Shown here: piece by piece, positions 7,837-16,209 of the stretch
Numbering within the stretch: position 1 is the first letter of the stretch
Layout of the letters: each line of letters opens with the position of its first letter
Source of the DNA: Streptomyces sp. TLI_171
Lineage (GTDB): Bacteria; Actinomycetota; Actinomycetes; Streptomycetales; Streptomycetaceae
DNA length: 64,000 bases
Assembly: GCF_003610255.1 (NCBI RefSeq)
Contig: NZ_RAPS01000001.1
Coordinates: 7,715,001 to 7,779,000 of the forward strand
Direction of reading: 5' to 3'
The notes under the pieces: generated by a model
What the model was told of the DNA's origin: nothing
The model's database searches: none
The model's input: only the letters and a program-made list of their open reading frames with translations
Made by a program: the position numbers and the translations under genes

Positions 7837-9075
7837 TCAGTCGGGCGGGGCGAGCTCCGCGATGAGGCGGGTGTACTCGCGGGCGACCGCCGCGTTCGGG
7901 GCGAGGTCGCGGGCGGCCCGGTAGCTCAGCACGGCCTGGTCGGTGCGGCCCAGGCGGCGCAGGGCGTCGGCGCGGACGGCGGGCAGGGCGTGGTGGGTGG
8001 CGAGTTCCTTGGGGGTGCCCAGGGCGTCGAGGGCGTCCAGTTGGGCCTGCGGGCCGTCGCGCATGCCGACGGCGACGGCGCGGTTGAGCTGGACCACCGG
8101 GTTCGCCCGGAGGGCGAGGAGGCGGTCGTACAGGGCGGTGATCGCGCCCCAGTCGGTGGCGGCGGCCACCGGGGCGAGCGAATGCTCGGCGGCGATCGCC
8201 GCCTGGAGCGCGTACGGACCGCCGGACGCGGCCGCGTCGCGGGCGAGGGCCGCGCCCTCGGCGACGAGAGCGCGGTCCCAGCGGGTGCGGTCCTGGTGTT
8301 CCAGCGTGATCGGGCTCCCGTCCGGGCCGAACCGGGCGGCCCGCCGGGCGTGTTGGAGCAGCAGCAGGGCGAGCAGCCCCCGGGCCTCCGGCTCCTCGGG
8401 CACCTCGGCGGCGACGAGCCGGGCGAGCCGGATCGCCTCCTCGGCGAGCGCGTCGCGGACGGCGCTGCCGTCGCTGGGCGCGTACCCCTCGGTGAACACC
8501 AGGTACAGGACGGCGAGGACCCCGCCCAGCCGTTCGGCGCGCGCGCCCGGCGGCGGCACCCGGTACGGGATGCCGGCCGCCGCGATCTTGCGCTTGGCGC
8601 GCAGGATGCGCTGCGACACCGTGTCCTCGCCGACCAGGAAGGCGCGGGCGATCTCGCGGGTGGTCAGCCCGCCGACCGCCCGGAGGGTGAGCGCCACCCG
8701 GGACTCCAGCGGGAGCGCCGGATGGCAGCAGGTGAACACCAGCCGCAGCCGCTCGTCCTCGCGGGGCTGCGGCTCGCGGACCGCCTCGACCTCCGCGAGC
8801 GCGGCGAGCTCGGCGAGTCTGCCCTGTTCGGTCGTCCGGCGGCGCAGCACGTCCAGCGCGCGGCGCCGGGCGGTGGTGGTCAGCCACGCCCCCGGCCGGT
8901 CCGGCACGCCGTCGCGTTCCCAGGCCGGCAGGGCACGGGCGAACGCGTCCTGCGCGCAGTCCTCGGCGAGCTCCCAGTCCCCCGTCAGGCGCACCAGGGT
9001 GCCGAAGACGACGCCCCACTCGGCGCGGTGCGCCGCGGCGAGCGCCGCCCGTACCTCCGCCGGCCCGGCGGTCAC
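7837..9075 (-). CDS. ECF42-type RNA polymerase sigma factor with TPR-like C-terminal extension
   Basis: 412 residues. Sigma region 2 (residues ~10-75, LAEDCAQDAFARAL, then RRRALDVLRRR) and region 4 (~110-165, LTTREIARAFLVGEDTVSQRILRAKRKI) are followed by a ~230-residue extension containing LYLVFTEGYAPSDG and TPR-like helices (DUF6596 type). This architecture, together with a DGPF/YCII protein encoded next door, is the hallmark of ECF group 42, in which no anti-sigma factor is encoded and the C-terminal part is thought to control activity. The GTG start at 9075 overlaps the stop of the DGPF gene by four bases (GTGA), so the two are translationally coupled. The open frame continues far upstream, but only as a shadow of the DGPF gene. 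Confidence 0.92.
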   Translation of the reverse strand: MTAGPAEVRAALAAAHRAEWGVVFGTLVRLTGDWELAEDCAQDAFARALPAWERDGVPDRPGAWLTTTARRRALDVLRRRTTEQGRLAELAALAEVEAVREPQPREDERLRLVFTCCHPALPLESRVALTLRAVGGLTTREIARAFLVGEDTVSQRILRAKRKIAAAGIPYRVPPPGARAERLGGVLAVLYLVFTEGYAPSDGSAVRDALAEEAIRLARLVAAEVPEEPEARGLLALLLLQHARRAARFGPDGSPITLEHQDRTRWDRALVAEGAALARDAAASGGPYALQAAIAAEHSLAPVAAATDWGAITALYDRLLALRANPVVQLNRAVAVGMRDGPQAQLDALDALGTPKELATHHALPAVRADALRRLGRTDQAVLSYRAARDLAPNAAVAREYTRLIAELAPPD

Positions 9076-9773
9076 GCGAAGTCCGTCCAGAACTCGCGCA
9101 GTTCGGCGATCCCGGCCCGCGCCATCGGCGAACGCGCGAGGTAGTCGATGACCTCCTGCCGCTCGCCGTCGACGAAGACCAGCCCCGTCACCCACTGCGG
9201 TACGTCCGTGTACGCCTCGTCGGTGATCAGGACCTCGCCGTTCCGGCGGCGGACGAGCGTGGCGTCGTGGACGGGGCGCAGGTGCTCGCCGCCGAGGTAG
9301 CGGCCGCGGGCGAGGCCGTCGCGGACCCACGCGGCCACCGCTGCCGGGTCGGGATCGGCAGGCTGCGCGGTCGGGTCGGTCCGGAAGATGCCGAGGTAGC
9401 GCGCGGCAGGAGCGTCGCCGTCGTGCGGGACGCTGTCGGTGCCGGGGCCGAGGTCGAGCGGATCGACCGGTCGGATCTCGATGCGTCCGGCGCTCGCCAT
9501 CGGGTGCGACGCGGCGACCTCGATCGCCTCGTCGAGGTCCGCCGCCTCCAGCAGGTCGTACCCGGCGATCCACTCGGTGGTCTCGGCGAACGGGCCGTCG
9601 GTGACCAGGACCTGCTCCCCGCGGACCCGGATCGTGCGGGTCTCGGCGACCGGCTTCAACGGCATCCCCTCCAGCCGGACCCCGCGCCCGTTCCACTTCT
9701 CCACCCACGCCTGCGGGTCCTCCTCGGTCGCCTCCCCGGTCGGGTCGGCGGCGATGAACAGTACGTACCTCAT
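9072..9773 (-). CDS. DGPF/YCII-domain protein paired with ECF42 sigma factor
   Basis: 233 residues with two tandem YCII-like (ferredoxin-fold) domains. Domain 1 (~1-105) starts MRYVLFIAAD and carries the family motif VTDGPFAET at 57-65; domain 2 (~120-230) has the equivalent position as ITDEAY, so its DGPF is lost. DGPF proteins are consistently found next to ECF42 sigma factors and are often their targets; biochemical function unknown. ATG at 9773 follows GGGGA. It is the first gene of the two-gene unit and sits 27 bp below a likely ECF promoter. Confidence 0.9.
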   Translation of the reverse strand: MRYVLFIAADPTGEATEEDPQAWVEKWNGRGVRLEGMPLKPVAETRTIRVRGEQVLVTDGPFAETTEWIAGYDLLEAADLDEAIEVAASHPMASAGRIEIRPVDPLDLGPGTDSVPHDGDAPAARYLGIFRTDPTAQPADPDPAAVAAWVRDGLARGRYLGGEHLRPVHDATLVRRRNGEVLITDEAYTDVPQWVTGLVFVDGERQEVIDYLARSPMARAGIAELREFWTDFA

Positions 9774-9804
9774 GACAGTCCCCTTTCGAGCGGTTCACCG
9801 GAAC

Positions 9805-9831
9805 GACGAACGGCCGTCGCCGAATCCGACA
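9805..9831 (-). promoter_or_regulatory. Candidate ECF42-type promoter for the DGPF-sigma operon
   Basis: On the minus strand TGTCGG (9831-9826), 17 bases, then CGTC (9808-9805), placed about 30 bp before the DGPF start. The ECF42 consensus as I recall it from work in Streptomyces venezuelae is TGTCGA at -35 and CG[A/T]C at -10, so this differs at one base. It suggests self-regulation. Confidence 0.5.
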
Positions 9832-10150
9832 GGGCAGCGGAGAAATTCTCCCGCCGATGTTGCTGCCGGTGCCGGATCCCGAGCGAGAGGCACGAGCCGA
9901 CCGTGCCGCTCCGCTCACCTGCCCGGTCCACCGACTCCGCGCGAGCGCTGCGGGGTTGGAACGCCGACGCCAAGCGCGGCACCCTCCCCACCCGCACCGG
10001 CTCGGGAGCCGGGGACAGTGGCGGTGGTCCCCGCGGTTGTTCGTGATCGTGAGGCGGAGCCGCTGTTCGCAGTGATCGAGACGTCACCGGCCGCGCTGCG
10101 TTCAGCGGCGCGGCCGGGCGAGTCGGACGGTGGGGGTGCGGTCGGGAGGC
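9832..10150. other. Intergenic stretch without a supported gene
   Basis: About 320 bp upstream of the DGPF promoter and downstream of the minus-strand gene ending at 10151. Short open frames exist on both strands but none has a ribosome binding site or convincing composition. The only structure I see is the hairpin at 10089-10115. Confidence 0.6.
10089..10115 (-). terminator. Hairpin terminator downstream of the 10151 gene
   Basis: GGCCGCGCTG (10089-10098), a four-base loop, then CAGCGgCGCGGCC with one bulged G. It lies about 36 bp past the stop codon of the minus-strand gene at 10151. Confidence 0.6.
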
Positions 10151-10522
10151 TCAGGTGGCGGCGATCGGGACCAGGAAGAAGACCCGGCCGCCCGGGCCCT
10201 CCACCCGGAGCGGGGTGTCGGGCAGCATCTCGAACACCGCGTCCGCCACGTCCTGCGGGTCCGCGTCCCGCGTCAGCGGAGCGCGCAGCGCCGCGCGCAC
10301 CGCCGCCCGCGTCTCCACGGACGGGAGCGGCGCCGGGACGCCCTCCCGCGCCTCGGCGACGCACTCCAGCAGTTGGTCCTCCGTCAGGCCGTCGTCCAGG
10401 CCGCGCCGCAGCGCGACCGCGGCGGCCTTCGTCGCCAGCGCCGCCCGCGAGTGCGCGCGGCAGATCTCGCCGTCGGTGCCGACGGGGTGGAAGTAGCGGG
10501 CCGTGCCGATGTCGAAACTCAC
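10151..10522 (-). CDS. Conserved hypothetical protein
   Basis: 123 residues, soluble, no signal peptide. It begins VSFDIGTARYFHPVG and has a helical acidic middle (LTEDQLLECVAEAREG) and a C-terminal strand pair ending RVFFLVPIAAT. GTG at 10522 is six bases after a perfect GGAGG, which decides the start. No family is recognised. It has a candidate promoter/operator region at ~10578-10596 and its own downstream hairpin, so it is probably a single-gene transcript. Confidence 0.8.
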   Translation of the reverse strand: MSFDIGTARYFHPVGTDGEICRAHSRAALATKAAAVALRRGLDDGLTEDQLLECVAEAREGVPAPLPSVETRAAVRAALRAPLTRDADPQDVADAVFEMLPDTPLRVEGPGGRVFFLVPIAAT

Positions 10523-10577
10523 AGCAAGCCTCCAGAGCGAGCAACGGTGGCGGAAATGCCCCGAGATGTGAATGCAG

Positions 10578-10596
10578 CAAGTACCTTGACCTGCAA
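10578..10596 (-). promoter_or_regulatory. Palindromic, AT-richer element upstream of 10151-10522
   Basis: CAAGTACCTTG (10578-10588) is an almost perfect inverted repeat in an unusually AT-rich patch. On the minus strand TTGCAG (10596-10591) could be a -35 box overlapping it. This suggests a repressor-controlled promoter, but no regulator is encoded nearby. Confidence 0.35.
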
Positions 10597-10677
10597 ACAT
10601 ATTGTCTCCCGCGGGACTGACAACCGACCGGTCCGGGCGCGTGCCCGCGACTCCCCGGCACCTGCCGGGGCGGGGAG

Positions 10678-11070
10678 TTACTCCGCGGCGCGGCGGGGAA
10701 AGGTGCTCGGCCCGGCGGCGTAGTCGTCGGTGCGGATGCTGCACCCGCACCAGTCGCCCGTGCACGGCGCGTCGGCCTCGGCTCCGTAGGGCCCGCGGCC
10801 GGTCATCAGCCGGAGCACCGTCAGGCGATCCTGGGCGGTGAGAACGGGCAGGGTGGCCCGGGGCCGCAGCTGCCAGGTGCTCGGGACGTCGTTGAGGTCG
10901 CCGATCACCTGGCCGTCCACGAACAGGGTGTAGAGGGGATGTTCGGGGAAGTCGTTGAGCCGCAGGACCAGCCAGCGGCCGTCCAGCCGCGCCGCGTAGG
11001 GGAAGACATTGCTGTCCACGGTGTGCCACGCGACCAGCGCGGGCAGCGCGGGCAACCCGGGGAAGGACAT
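10678..11070 (-). CDS. Hypothetical protein with a C-terminal Cys cluster
   Basis: 130 residues, soluble. The N-terminal two thirds alternate short strands (YAARLDGRWLVLRLNDFPEHPLYTLFVDGQVIGDL), followed by a helix and, near residues 101-109, the Cys-rich motif APCTGDWCGCSIRTDD. Three closely spaced Cys could bind metal, but I do not recognise a family. ATG at 11070. It lies 48 bp downstream of the reductase-like gene at 11119-11763 on the same strand, so the two may share a transcript. Confidence 0.72.
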   Translation of the reverse strand: MSFPGLPALPALVAWHTVDSNVFPYAARLDGRWLVLRLNDFPEHPLYTLFVDGQVIGDLNDVPSTWQLRPRATLPVLTAQDRLTVLRLMTGRGPYGAEADAPCTGDWCGCSIRTDDYAAGPSTFPRRAAE

Positions 11071-11118
11071 GACAGGCGCTCCTGGGTCGACGGGGGGCGG
11101 ACGCCGCCGGCAGCGAAC

Positions 11119-11763
11119 CTAGCGCTGGAAGGTCACGTGCGTCACGCCGGACGGTGAGGAGACCGACTCCACCGAGGTGAAGCGCTGCTCCAGGCCCTCC
11201 ATGCCGTCCCAGAGCCGCTCGCCGCGGCCGAGCAGGATCGGGACCACCACCAGGTGCAGATGGTCGATCAGGTCGGCGGCCAGGAACTCGCGGACGACGG
11301 TCGGGCCACCGCCGATCCGGACGTCCAGGCCGCCGGCGGCCGCGCGGGCCTGGCGCAGCGCCTCCTCGGGTGAGGCGTCGATGAAGTGGAAAGTGGTGCC
11401 GCCCTCCATCTCCAGCGAGGGGCGCGGGTGGTGGGTGAGCACGAAGACCGGCGTGTGGAACGGCGGGTTCGGGCCCCACCAGCCCTTCCAGTTCTCGTCC
11501 GGCCACGGACCGCGCTGCGGGCCGAACTTGTTCCGCCCCATGATCTCCACGCCGATGCCGGGATCGGTCGCCTGCGCGAACGCCTCGTCCACGCCGGTGC
11601 TGCCGCCGCTCTGTCCGCGCATGGCGCGGAAGGTCTTGGTCCGGAACGCCCACTCGTGCAGGCGCATCCCCGCGTGCCCGAAGGGTGCCTCCTCGGTCTG
11701 CCCCTCTCCGGTGGCGAACCCGTCGAGCGAGATGGAGAAGTTGTGCACCCTGACCCGGGACAT
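11119..11763 (-). CDS. Dihydrofolate reductase / RibD C-terminal family protein
   Basis: 214 residues. The N-terminus MSRVRVHNFSISLDGFATG, the middle EIMGRNKFG, and the C-terminal IGGGPTVVREFLAADLIDHLHLVVVPILLGRGERLW are all characteristic of the DHFR-like RibD C-terminal family, NADPH-dependent reductases of small heterocycles. Family members in actinobacteria are numerous and their substrates mostly unknown; this is not the housekeeping DHFR. ATG at 11763 is chosen because it begins exactly at the first strand. The gene at 10678 follows closely on the same strand. Confidence 0.85.
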   Translation of the reverse strand: MSRVRVHNFSISLDGFATGEGQTEEAPFGHAGMRLHEWAFRTKTFRAMRGQSGGSTGVDEAFAQATDPGIGVEIMGRNKFGPQRGPWPDENWKGWWGPNPPFHTPVFVLTHHPRPSLEMEGGTTFHFIDASPEEALRQARAAAGGLDVRIGGGPTVVREFLAADLIDHLHLVVVPILLGRGERLWDGMEGLEQRFTSVESVSSPSGVTHVTFQR

Positions 11764-12060
11764 CGGCGGTCCGTCCTTGTGAATGGGAGCCACCGGATCG
11801 ATGAGCGGCGGCTGAGTTGCCGTCAGCATGGCACGCGCCACTGACAATGCGGTGGTCAACGCGCTCGGCACGCGGCGGCGCGGCGGTGCCCGGCCCGCGC
11901 CGGGAGCGCTCGGTCCGGCCCGGACCACGCCGCAGCGGGGGCGCGCATCCCCCGTGAGAGCTACCGCAGTTGTCCCTGCGCGGGTGACTCGCGGCGAGCG
12001 GTGGATTCCTACCGTTGTCGTCAGGTCGGCGCAGGGACGACCACGACAGGGGAGGCCATC

Positions 12061-12957
12061 ATGGGGACGACGTCCGCCGCACCGCACGACACCGACGCCG
12101 ACACCGAAACCCACACCGGACCGGGGGCGGAACACGCCGTAGGCGGCGGCCGGTTGGTCCGGATCGCCCGCTCGCCACTGGGCTGGTTGCTGACGGGGGC
12201 GGTCGGCGTCGGCCTGGTCTCCGGGCTGACCGCGACCGGGCCCGGCCCGGTGCCGATCCTGGGCGCGGCCGCCGCGGTGGCCGTCTACCGGTTGGTCATG
12301 CACCGGGTGGCCCGACGGCCCGCGCCGGAGACCGCCCGGCACGGGGCCGGCCGGGCGCTGCTGCTCGGCAGCGGGGTCGGGCTGGCCTTCATCCTGGCCT
12401 CCGCCGTCCTGATCACGATGTGCGGCGGCTACTCGTTCTCCTGGGCGGGACACGGTGTCCTGCCGGTCGTCGGGAGCGCGGTCACGGCGCAGATCGGCGC
12501 CGCGGTCACCGAGGAGCTGGTGTTCCGCGGCCTCGCCCTGCAGGCGCTGGAGCGGCTGTGGGGCAGCGGGGCCGCCCTCGTGATCACCTCGCTGTTCTTC
12601 GGCGTCGCCCACCTGGGGGCCCCGGCGGCGAACGGGTGGAGCGCGGTGGCGATCGCCCTGGAGGCGGGCGTCCTGCTGGGGGCCGCGTTCCTGTGGCGGC
12701 GTAGCATCTGGTTCGTCGTGGGTCTGCACTTCGCCTGGAACGCCGCGGAGCAGCTGCTCGGCGTCCCGGTCTCCGGGCACGCCCCCGAGGGCCTGTTCAC
12801 CGTCGGCGTCCACGGTTCCGCGCTGCTGACCGGTGGGGGATTCGGCCTGGAGGCGTCGGTGGTGCCCATCCTGCTCGCCCTGGCCCTCGCCGTCCCGATG
12901 CTCGTCCTCGCCCACCGCGGCGGCGGGCTCAGGACCCGCCGCCCCGCGGACCGCTGA
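12061..12957 (+). CDS. CPBP-family intramembrane glutamic protease (Abi/Rce1-like)
   Basis: 298 residues, about eight membrane helices. All three motifs of the CPBP family are present: EExxxR as EELVFR (Glu151, Glu152, Arg156), FxxxH as FGVAH (His184) and HxxxN as HFAWN (His223, Asn227). Such enzymes cleave or modify substrates in the membrane and can act in self-protection or signalling. ATG at 12061 has GGGGAGG upstream. It is 34 bp ahead of a histidine kinase/response regulator pair on the same strand, so all three are likely one operon, and the two-component system may control it. Confidence 0.9.
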   Translation: MGTTSAAPHDTDADTETHTGPGAEHAVGGGRLVRIARSPLGWLLTGAVGVGLVSGLTATGPGPVPILGAAAAVAVYRLVMHRVARRPAPETARHGAGRALLLGSGVGLAFILASAVLITMCGGYSFSWAGHGVLPVVGSAVTAQIGAAVTEELVFRGLALQALERLWGSGAALVITSLFFGVAHLGAPAANGWSAVAIALEAGVLLGAAFLWRRSIWFVVGLHFAWNAAEQLLGVPVSGHAPEGLFTVGVHGSALLTGGGFGLEASVVPILLALALAVPMLVLAHRGGGLRTRRPADR

Positions 12958-12991
12958 AGTTGCCGACGCCGGCCCCTTGGAGGAAACGGAC

Positions 12992-14260
12992 ATGACGTCC
13001 CGTCAGGAGACCTGGAGCCTTCCGCTGCTCCGGGCGCCGCTCGACCGGTGGCGTGAGCGGGACGTGCTGCTCAAGGACGGCGTCCTCGCCCTGGCACTCG
13101 CCCTGGCGGCGTTCGTGCCGACGCTGGCCGGCATCGGCGCGCAGATCGGCGACCTGCCCGAGCGGCCGGCCGGCGGGCTGGGCGTCGGGCTGGTCCTGGC
13201 CCAGACCCTGCCGCTGGCGGTCCGCCGCAGGTGGCCGGCGGCCTGTCTGGCCGTCGTCGCGGGCGCGTTCGCCGCGCACCAGGCGCTGGGCTTCGCTACC
13301 ACGTTCGCGAGCGTGGGCCTGTACCTGGCGCTGTACTCGGCCGGGGCGCACCAGGTCCGCTTCCGGCGCGGCCTGGTCGCGGTGGCCGGCGCGGGCTACG
13401 CCCTGCTGGCCGTGGGGCTGCACCGCCTCGGTTCACCGCAGTCCGTGCCGGACTACCTCGCGTTCTTCCTGGTCCTGGCCGCCGTCCGGCTGCTGGGAAC
13501 CGCGGTGCGCACGCGGCGGACGGAGGAGGCGCAGCGGCGGCGACTGGCCGCCGAGGCCGCCACCGCCGCCGAACGCGCCCGGATCGCCCGCGAGCTGCAC
13601 GACGTGGTCACCCACCACGTGACCGCCATGGTGGTCCAGGCCGACGCGGCGCAGTTCCTGATCGCCTCCGCGCCGGAACGCGTCGCGGAGGGCCTGGCGG
13701 CCGTCAGCGACACCGGCCGCCGGGCGCTGACCGAACTGCGGTACCTGCTCGGCGTGCTGGAAGCGACCGGCGACTCGGCGACGACCGGCAGTTCGGCGAC
13801 CGGGGAGTGGGCGACGGGCGAGCAGGCGGACCGGGCGCCCGCCCTCGGGCGGGTGCGCGACCTGGTCGAGGAGGCCCGCAGGTCGGGCCAGCCGGTCGAG
13901 TTCAGCGAGCAGGGCGAGCGGCGGCCGCACGGCGTGGACGTGGAACTGGCCGCGTACCGGGTGGTGCAGGAGGCGCTCACCAACGCGCTCAAGCACGCGG
14001 CGGGAGAGCCGACCCGGGTCCTGCTCCGGTACGGCGACCAGCAGCTCGGCATCGAGGTCGCCACGGACGGGCCCGGCACCGGGCACGGGCCCGCCACCGT
14101 GCCGGCCGCGCGGAAACCCGGCCGCGCGACGGGCGGCCGCGGACTGGCCGGGCTGCGTGAACGAGTGCGGCTGCTCGATGGTGAACTGGAGGCCGGCCCC
14201 GGGCCGGCGGGCGGCTTCGAGGTCCGCGCCACGATTCCGTCCGACCCCGTTCAGGAGTGA
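12992..14260 (+). CDS. Sensor histidine kinase, NarL/DesK type
   Basis: 422 residues. The N-terminal ~170 residues hold several membrane helices with almost no extracellular domain, suggesting it senses the membrane or a membrane partner. HisKA_3 phosphorylation motif RELHDVVTHHVTAMV is near residue 200, followed by an HATPase with N-box QEALTNALKHA and G2 motif GGRGLAGLRERVRLLDG. A short Thr/Ser/Ala-rich linker (TGDSATTGSSATGEWATGE) separates dimerisation and ATPase parts. ATG at 12992 follows GGAGGAAA. The response regulator begins six bases after its stop codon. Confidence 0.92.
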   Translation: MTSRQETWSLPLLRAPLDRWRERDVLLKDGVLALALALAAFVPTLAGIGAQIGDLPERPAGGLGVGLVLAQTLPLAVRRRWPAACLAVVAGAFAAHQALGFATTFASVGLYLALYSAGAHQVRFRRGLVAVAGAGYALLAVGLHRLGSPQSVPDYLAFFLVLAAVRLLGTAVRTRRTEEAQRRRLAAEAATAAERARIARELHDVVTHHVTAMVVQADAAQFLIASAPERVAEGLAAVSDTGRRALTELRYLLGVLEATGDSATTGSSATGEWATGEQADRAPALGRVRDLVEEARRSGQPVEFSEQGERRPHGVDVELAAYRVVQEALTNALKHAAGEPTRVLLRYGDQQLGIEVATDGPGTGHGPATVPAARKPGRATGGRGLAGLRERVRLLDGELEAGPGPAGGFEVRATIPSDPVQE

Positions 14261-14265
14261 CCCCC

Positions 14266-14958
14266 GTGAACGATGCGCCGCCACCGATCCGCGTGCTCGT
14301 CTGCGACGACCAGGCCCTGGTGCGCACCGGCTACGTGACCATCTTCTCCGCGCAGCCCGACATGGAAGTCGTCGGGGAGGCCGAGAACGGCCACGAAGCC
14401 GTCCGGGCCGCGCGCCAACTGCGCCCCGACGTCGTCGTCATGGACATCCGGATGCCGCTGCTCGACGGCATCCAGGCGACCCGCCTACTGGCCGGTCCCG
14501 ACGCCGACGGCGCTCCGAAGGTCCTGGTCGTCACCACCTTCAACGTCGACGCCCACGTCTACGACGCGCTGCGCGCCGGAGCGAGCGGGTTCCTCCTCAA
14601 GGACGCGCGCCCCGCAGAACTGGTCAACGGCATCCGGACCGTCGCCCGCGGCGAGGCCCTGCTCGCGCCCGCCGTCACCCGCCACCTGATCGGCCACTTC
14701 GCCCGGCACCTGCGGCCGCCGGACGCCTCCCGGGCCGCCGGGCCGGACGTCGTCGGCCTGCTGACCCCCCGTGAGCTCGAGGTGTTCCGGCTGGTCGCCG
14801 AGGGACTGTCGAACGCGGAGATCGCCGCCGCGATGTTCATCACGCCCGAGACCGTCAAGACCTACGTGTCGCGCATCCTGGCGAAACTCGGCCTGCGCGA
14901 CCGCGTCCAGGCAGTCGTCCTCGCCCATCGGGCCGGACTCGCCCCGGGAACGCAGTGA
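14266..14958 (+). CDS. LuxR/NarL-family response regulator
   Basis: 230 residues. Receiver domain (~10-125) has the acidic pair CDDQ, the phospho-acceptor Asp in VVVMDIRMPLLDG, the Thr of VVTTF and the Lys of LLKDA. A LuxR-type helix-turn-helix follows (~160-225: LTPRELEVFRLVAEGLSNAEIA). GTG at 14266 is eight bases after AGGAG; an in-frame GTG at 14257 would overlap the kinase stop. It pairs with the kinase at 12992 and probably regulates the CPBP gene and others. A strong hairpin follows. Confidence 0.92.
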   Translation: MNDAPPPIRVLVCDDQALVRTGYVTIFSAQPDMEVVGEAENGHEAVRAARQLRPDVVVMDIRMPLLDGIQATRLLAGPDADGAPKVLVVTTFNVDAHVYDALRAGASGFLLKDARPAELVNGIRTVARGEALLAPAVTRHLIGHFARHLRPPDASRAAGPDVVGLLTPRELEVFRLVAEGLSNAEIAAAMFITPETVKTYVSRILAKLGLRDRVQAVVLAHRAGLAPGTQ

Positions 14959-15009
14959 ACGGCGTCGGCGTCGGCGGCGGTGGCCGCGCCCGTCGGGACT
15001 TGGACGGGG

Positions 15010-15068
15010 GAGTGCGGCGGGGGCCCGGCCTCAGGGGGGAATCGGCCGGGCCCTCGTCCGCCGCACTC
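15010..15068 (+). terminator. Strong terminator after the two-component operon
   Basis: GAGTGCGGCGG plus GGGCCCGGCC pair with GGCCGGGCCC and CCGCCGCACTC across an 13-base loop, giving a stem of more than 20 bp with a small asymmetric bulge, about 50 bp after the response regulator stop. Confidence 0.8.
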
Positions 15069-15208
15069 GACGCCTGCCCCCGGTCCGTCGTTCCATGCCG
15101 GGCATTTTCAGCGAGTTGCCGATAGGTGACTGATTCGCCCGGCGGGGCCGCGGGCCTACCGTCAAGGCGTCAGAGAGCAACGACCCGCGACGCTTCGAGG
15201 AGCAGCAG

Positions 15209-15535
15209 ATGACCGCCTACGCGCTGGCCCAGGTCCACTCGGTCGAGTTCGGCCCCGACATCATCGAGTACCTCGAGCGCATCGACGCCACCCTGGAGCC
15301 CTTCGGCGGGCGCTTCATCGTCCACGGCGGCAAGTTGGAGACGGTGGAGGGCAGTTGGGGACAGAGCGGCACGATCGTCATCGAGTTTCCCGACTTCGCG
15401 CAGGCCCGCGCCTGGTGGGACTCGCCCGCCTACCAGGAGATCCTGCCCCTGCGCACCCGCAGGATGGTCGCGGACATCGTCCTCGTCGAGGGCGTCCCGA
15501 CCGGCTACCGCGGCGCGGACATGCTGGAGCACTGA
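15209..15535 (+). CDS. DUF1330 family protein
   Basis: 108 residues forming one dimeric alpha+beta barrel-like domain. Family traits: MTAYALAQV at the start, then GGRFIVHGG, a strand ending IVIEFPDFAQARAWWDSPAYQEI and LRTRRMVADIVLVEG. DUF1330 proteins are common in actinobacteria; the biochemical role is unknown. ATG at 15209 has GGAG upstream. It stands alone between the terminator at 15010 and a stretch of decayed sequence. Confidence 0.9.
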   Translation: MTAYALAQVHSVEFGPDIIEYLERIDATLEPFGGRFIVHGGKLETVEGSWGQSGTIVIEFPDFAQARAWWDSPAYQEILPLRTRRMVADIVLVEGVPTGYRGADMLEH

Positions 15536-15652
15536 CCGGCTGTTCCGGGCGGCGCCGGACGTCGTGCACACGCGCGGTCGCGCCGGGCACGTGTGCGGCC
15601 GTGGGGGAACTCGACCAAGCGCAGGGTGTGCGGGTGCCTTGATTGCGGAAAG

Positions 15653-15739
15653 TTGGCGCAGGCCGACCAGGACGATCAGTTCGAGTTCGTGATGGGCCTG
15701 CTGCTGGACGCAGTGGAGGTCCGCTCCGCCCGCGGATGA
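15653..15739 (+). pseudogene. Possible remnant of a TetR-type regulator C-terminus
   Basis: A short frame ending at 15739 reads LAQADQDDQFEFVMGLLLDAVE, which resembles the last helix of many streptomycete TetR regulators (D-FEFGL--LLDG-E). No start codon, ribosome binding site or DNA-binding part is present upstream, so if real it is a leftover. The evidence is a single short similarity by eye. Confidence 0.3.
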
Positions 15740-15783
15740 TCGCCGTCCGGGCGGCGCCTGATGAAGCAGGTGGGGGAAGCCGA

Positions 15784-16200
15784 TCAGGTGCCGGCGATGC
15801 GGATGAGGGTGTCGCGCAGCTGGCGGACGGCCACTTCGGCATCGGTGAACTGGCTGGGGGTGGGGACGATGGTGCCGAAGGCATGCTCGGGGTCGGCGGG
15901 CAGGGAGCGCCAGTGCAGGACGGGGGAGAGTGCGGTGCCGGCGTTGCCGAGAAACCAGGCGAGGTGGCCGTGGGTGCGGGCGAGGGTGATCGCCACGACG
16001 GCGATGGCCTCGCGCAGGTCCTCCAGGCGCACAGTCTCCGACAGGTCCTGACGATCGGTCGGCACGTCGACGGCCTCGGTGAGGCCGTCGGCGACCTTGC
16101 GGGCCAGCAGCCGCTCCCCCTCCGCGACCTCCCACCCCCCGTCGTGGATCTCGCGCTCGGCTTCCTCGGTCAGCTGGGCGATGCTCGTCCGGATGTCCAT
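15784..16200 (-). CDS. Conserved hypothetical protein, mostly helical
   Basis: 138 residues, soluble and rich in Glu, Ala and Arg. It starts MDIRTSIAQLTEEAEREIHDGGWEVAEGERLL and appears all-helical to residue ~85, then has HLAWFLGNAGTALSPVLHWRSL and a final helical stretch. No signal peptide or known motif. ATG at 16200. It lies 9 bp downstream of the VOC protein gene stop (16210) on the same strand, so the two are probably co-transcribed. Confidence 0.75.
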   Translation of the reverse strand: MDIRTSIAQLTEEAEREIHDGGWEVAEGERLLARKVADGLTEAVDVPTDRQDLSETVRLEDLREAIAVVAITLARTHGHLAWFLGNAGTALSPVLHWRSLPADPEHAFGTIVPTPSQFTDAEVAVRQLRDTLIRIAGT

Positions 16201-16209
16201 CGCCTGAGC

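Noticed and set aside
7837..9918. A 693-residue fusion of DGPF and sigma protein
   Set aside because: The open frame upstream of 9075 is not the DGPF frame; the two proteins are encoded in different frames overlapping by four bases.
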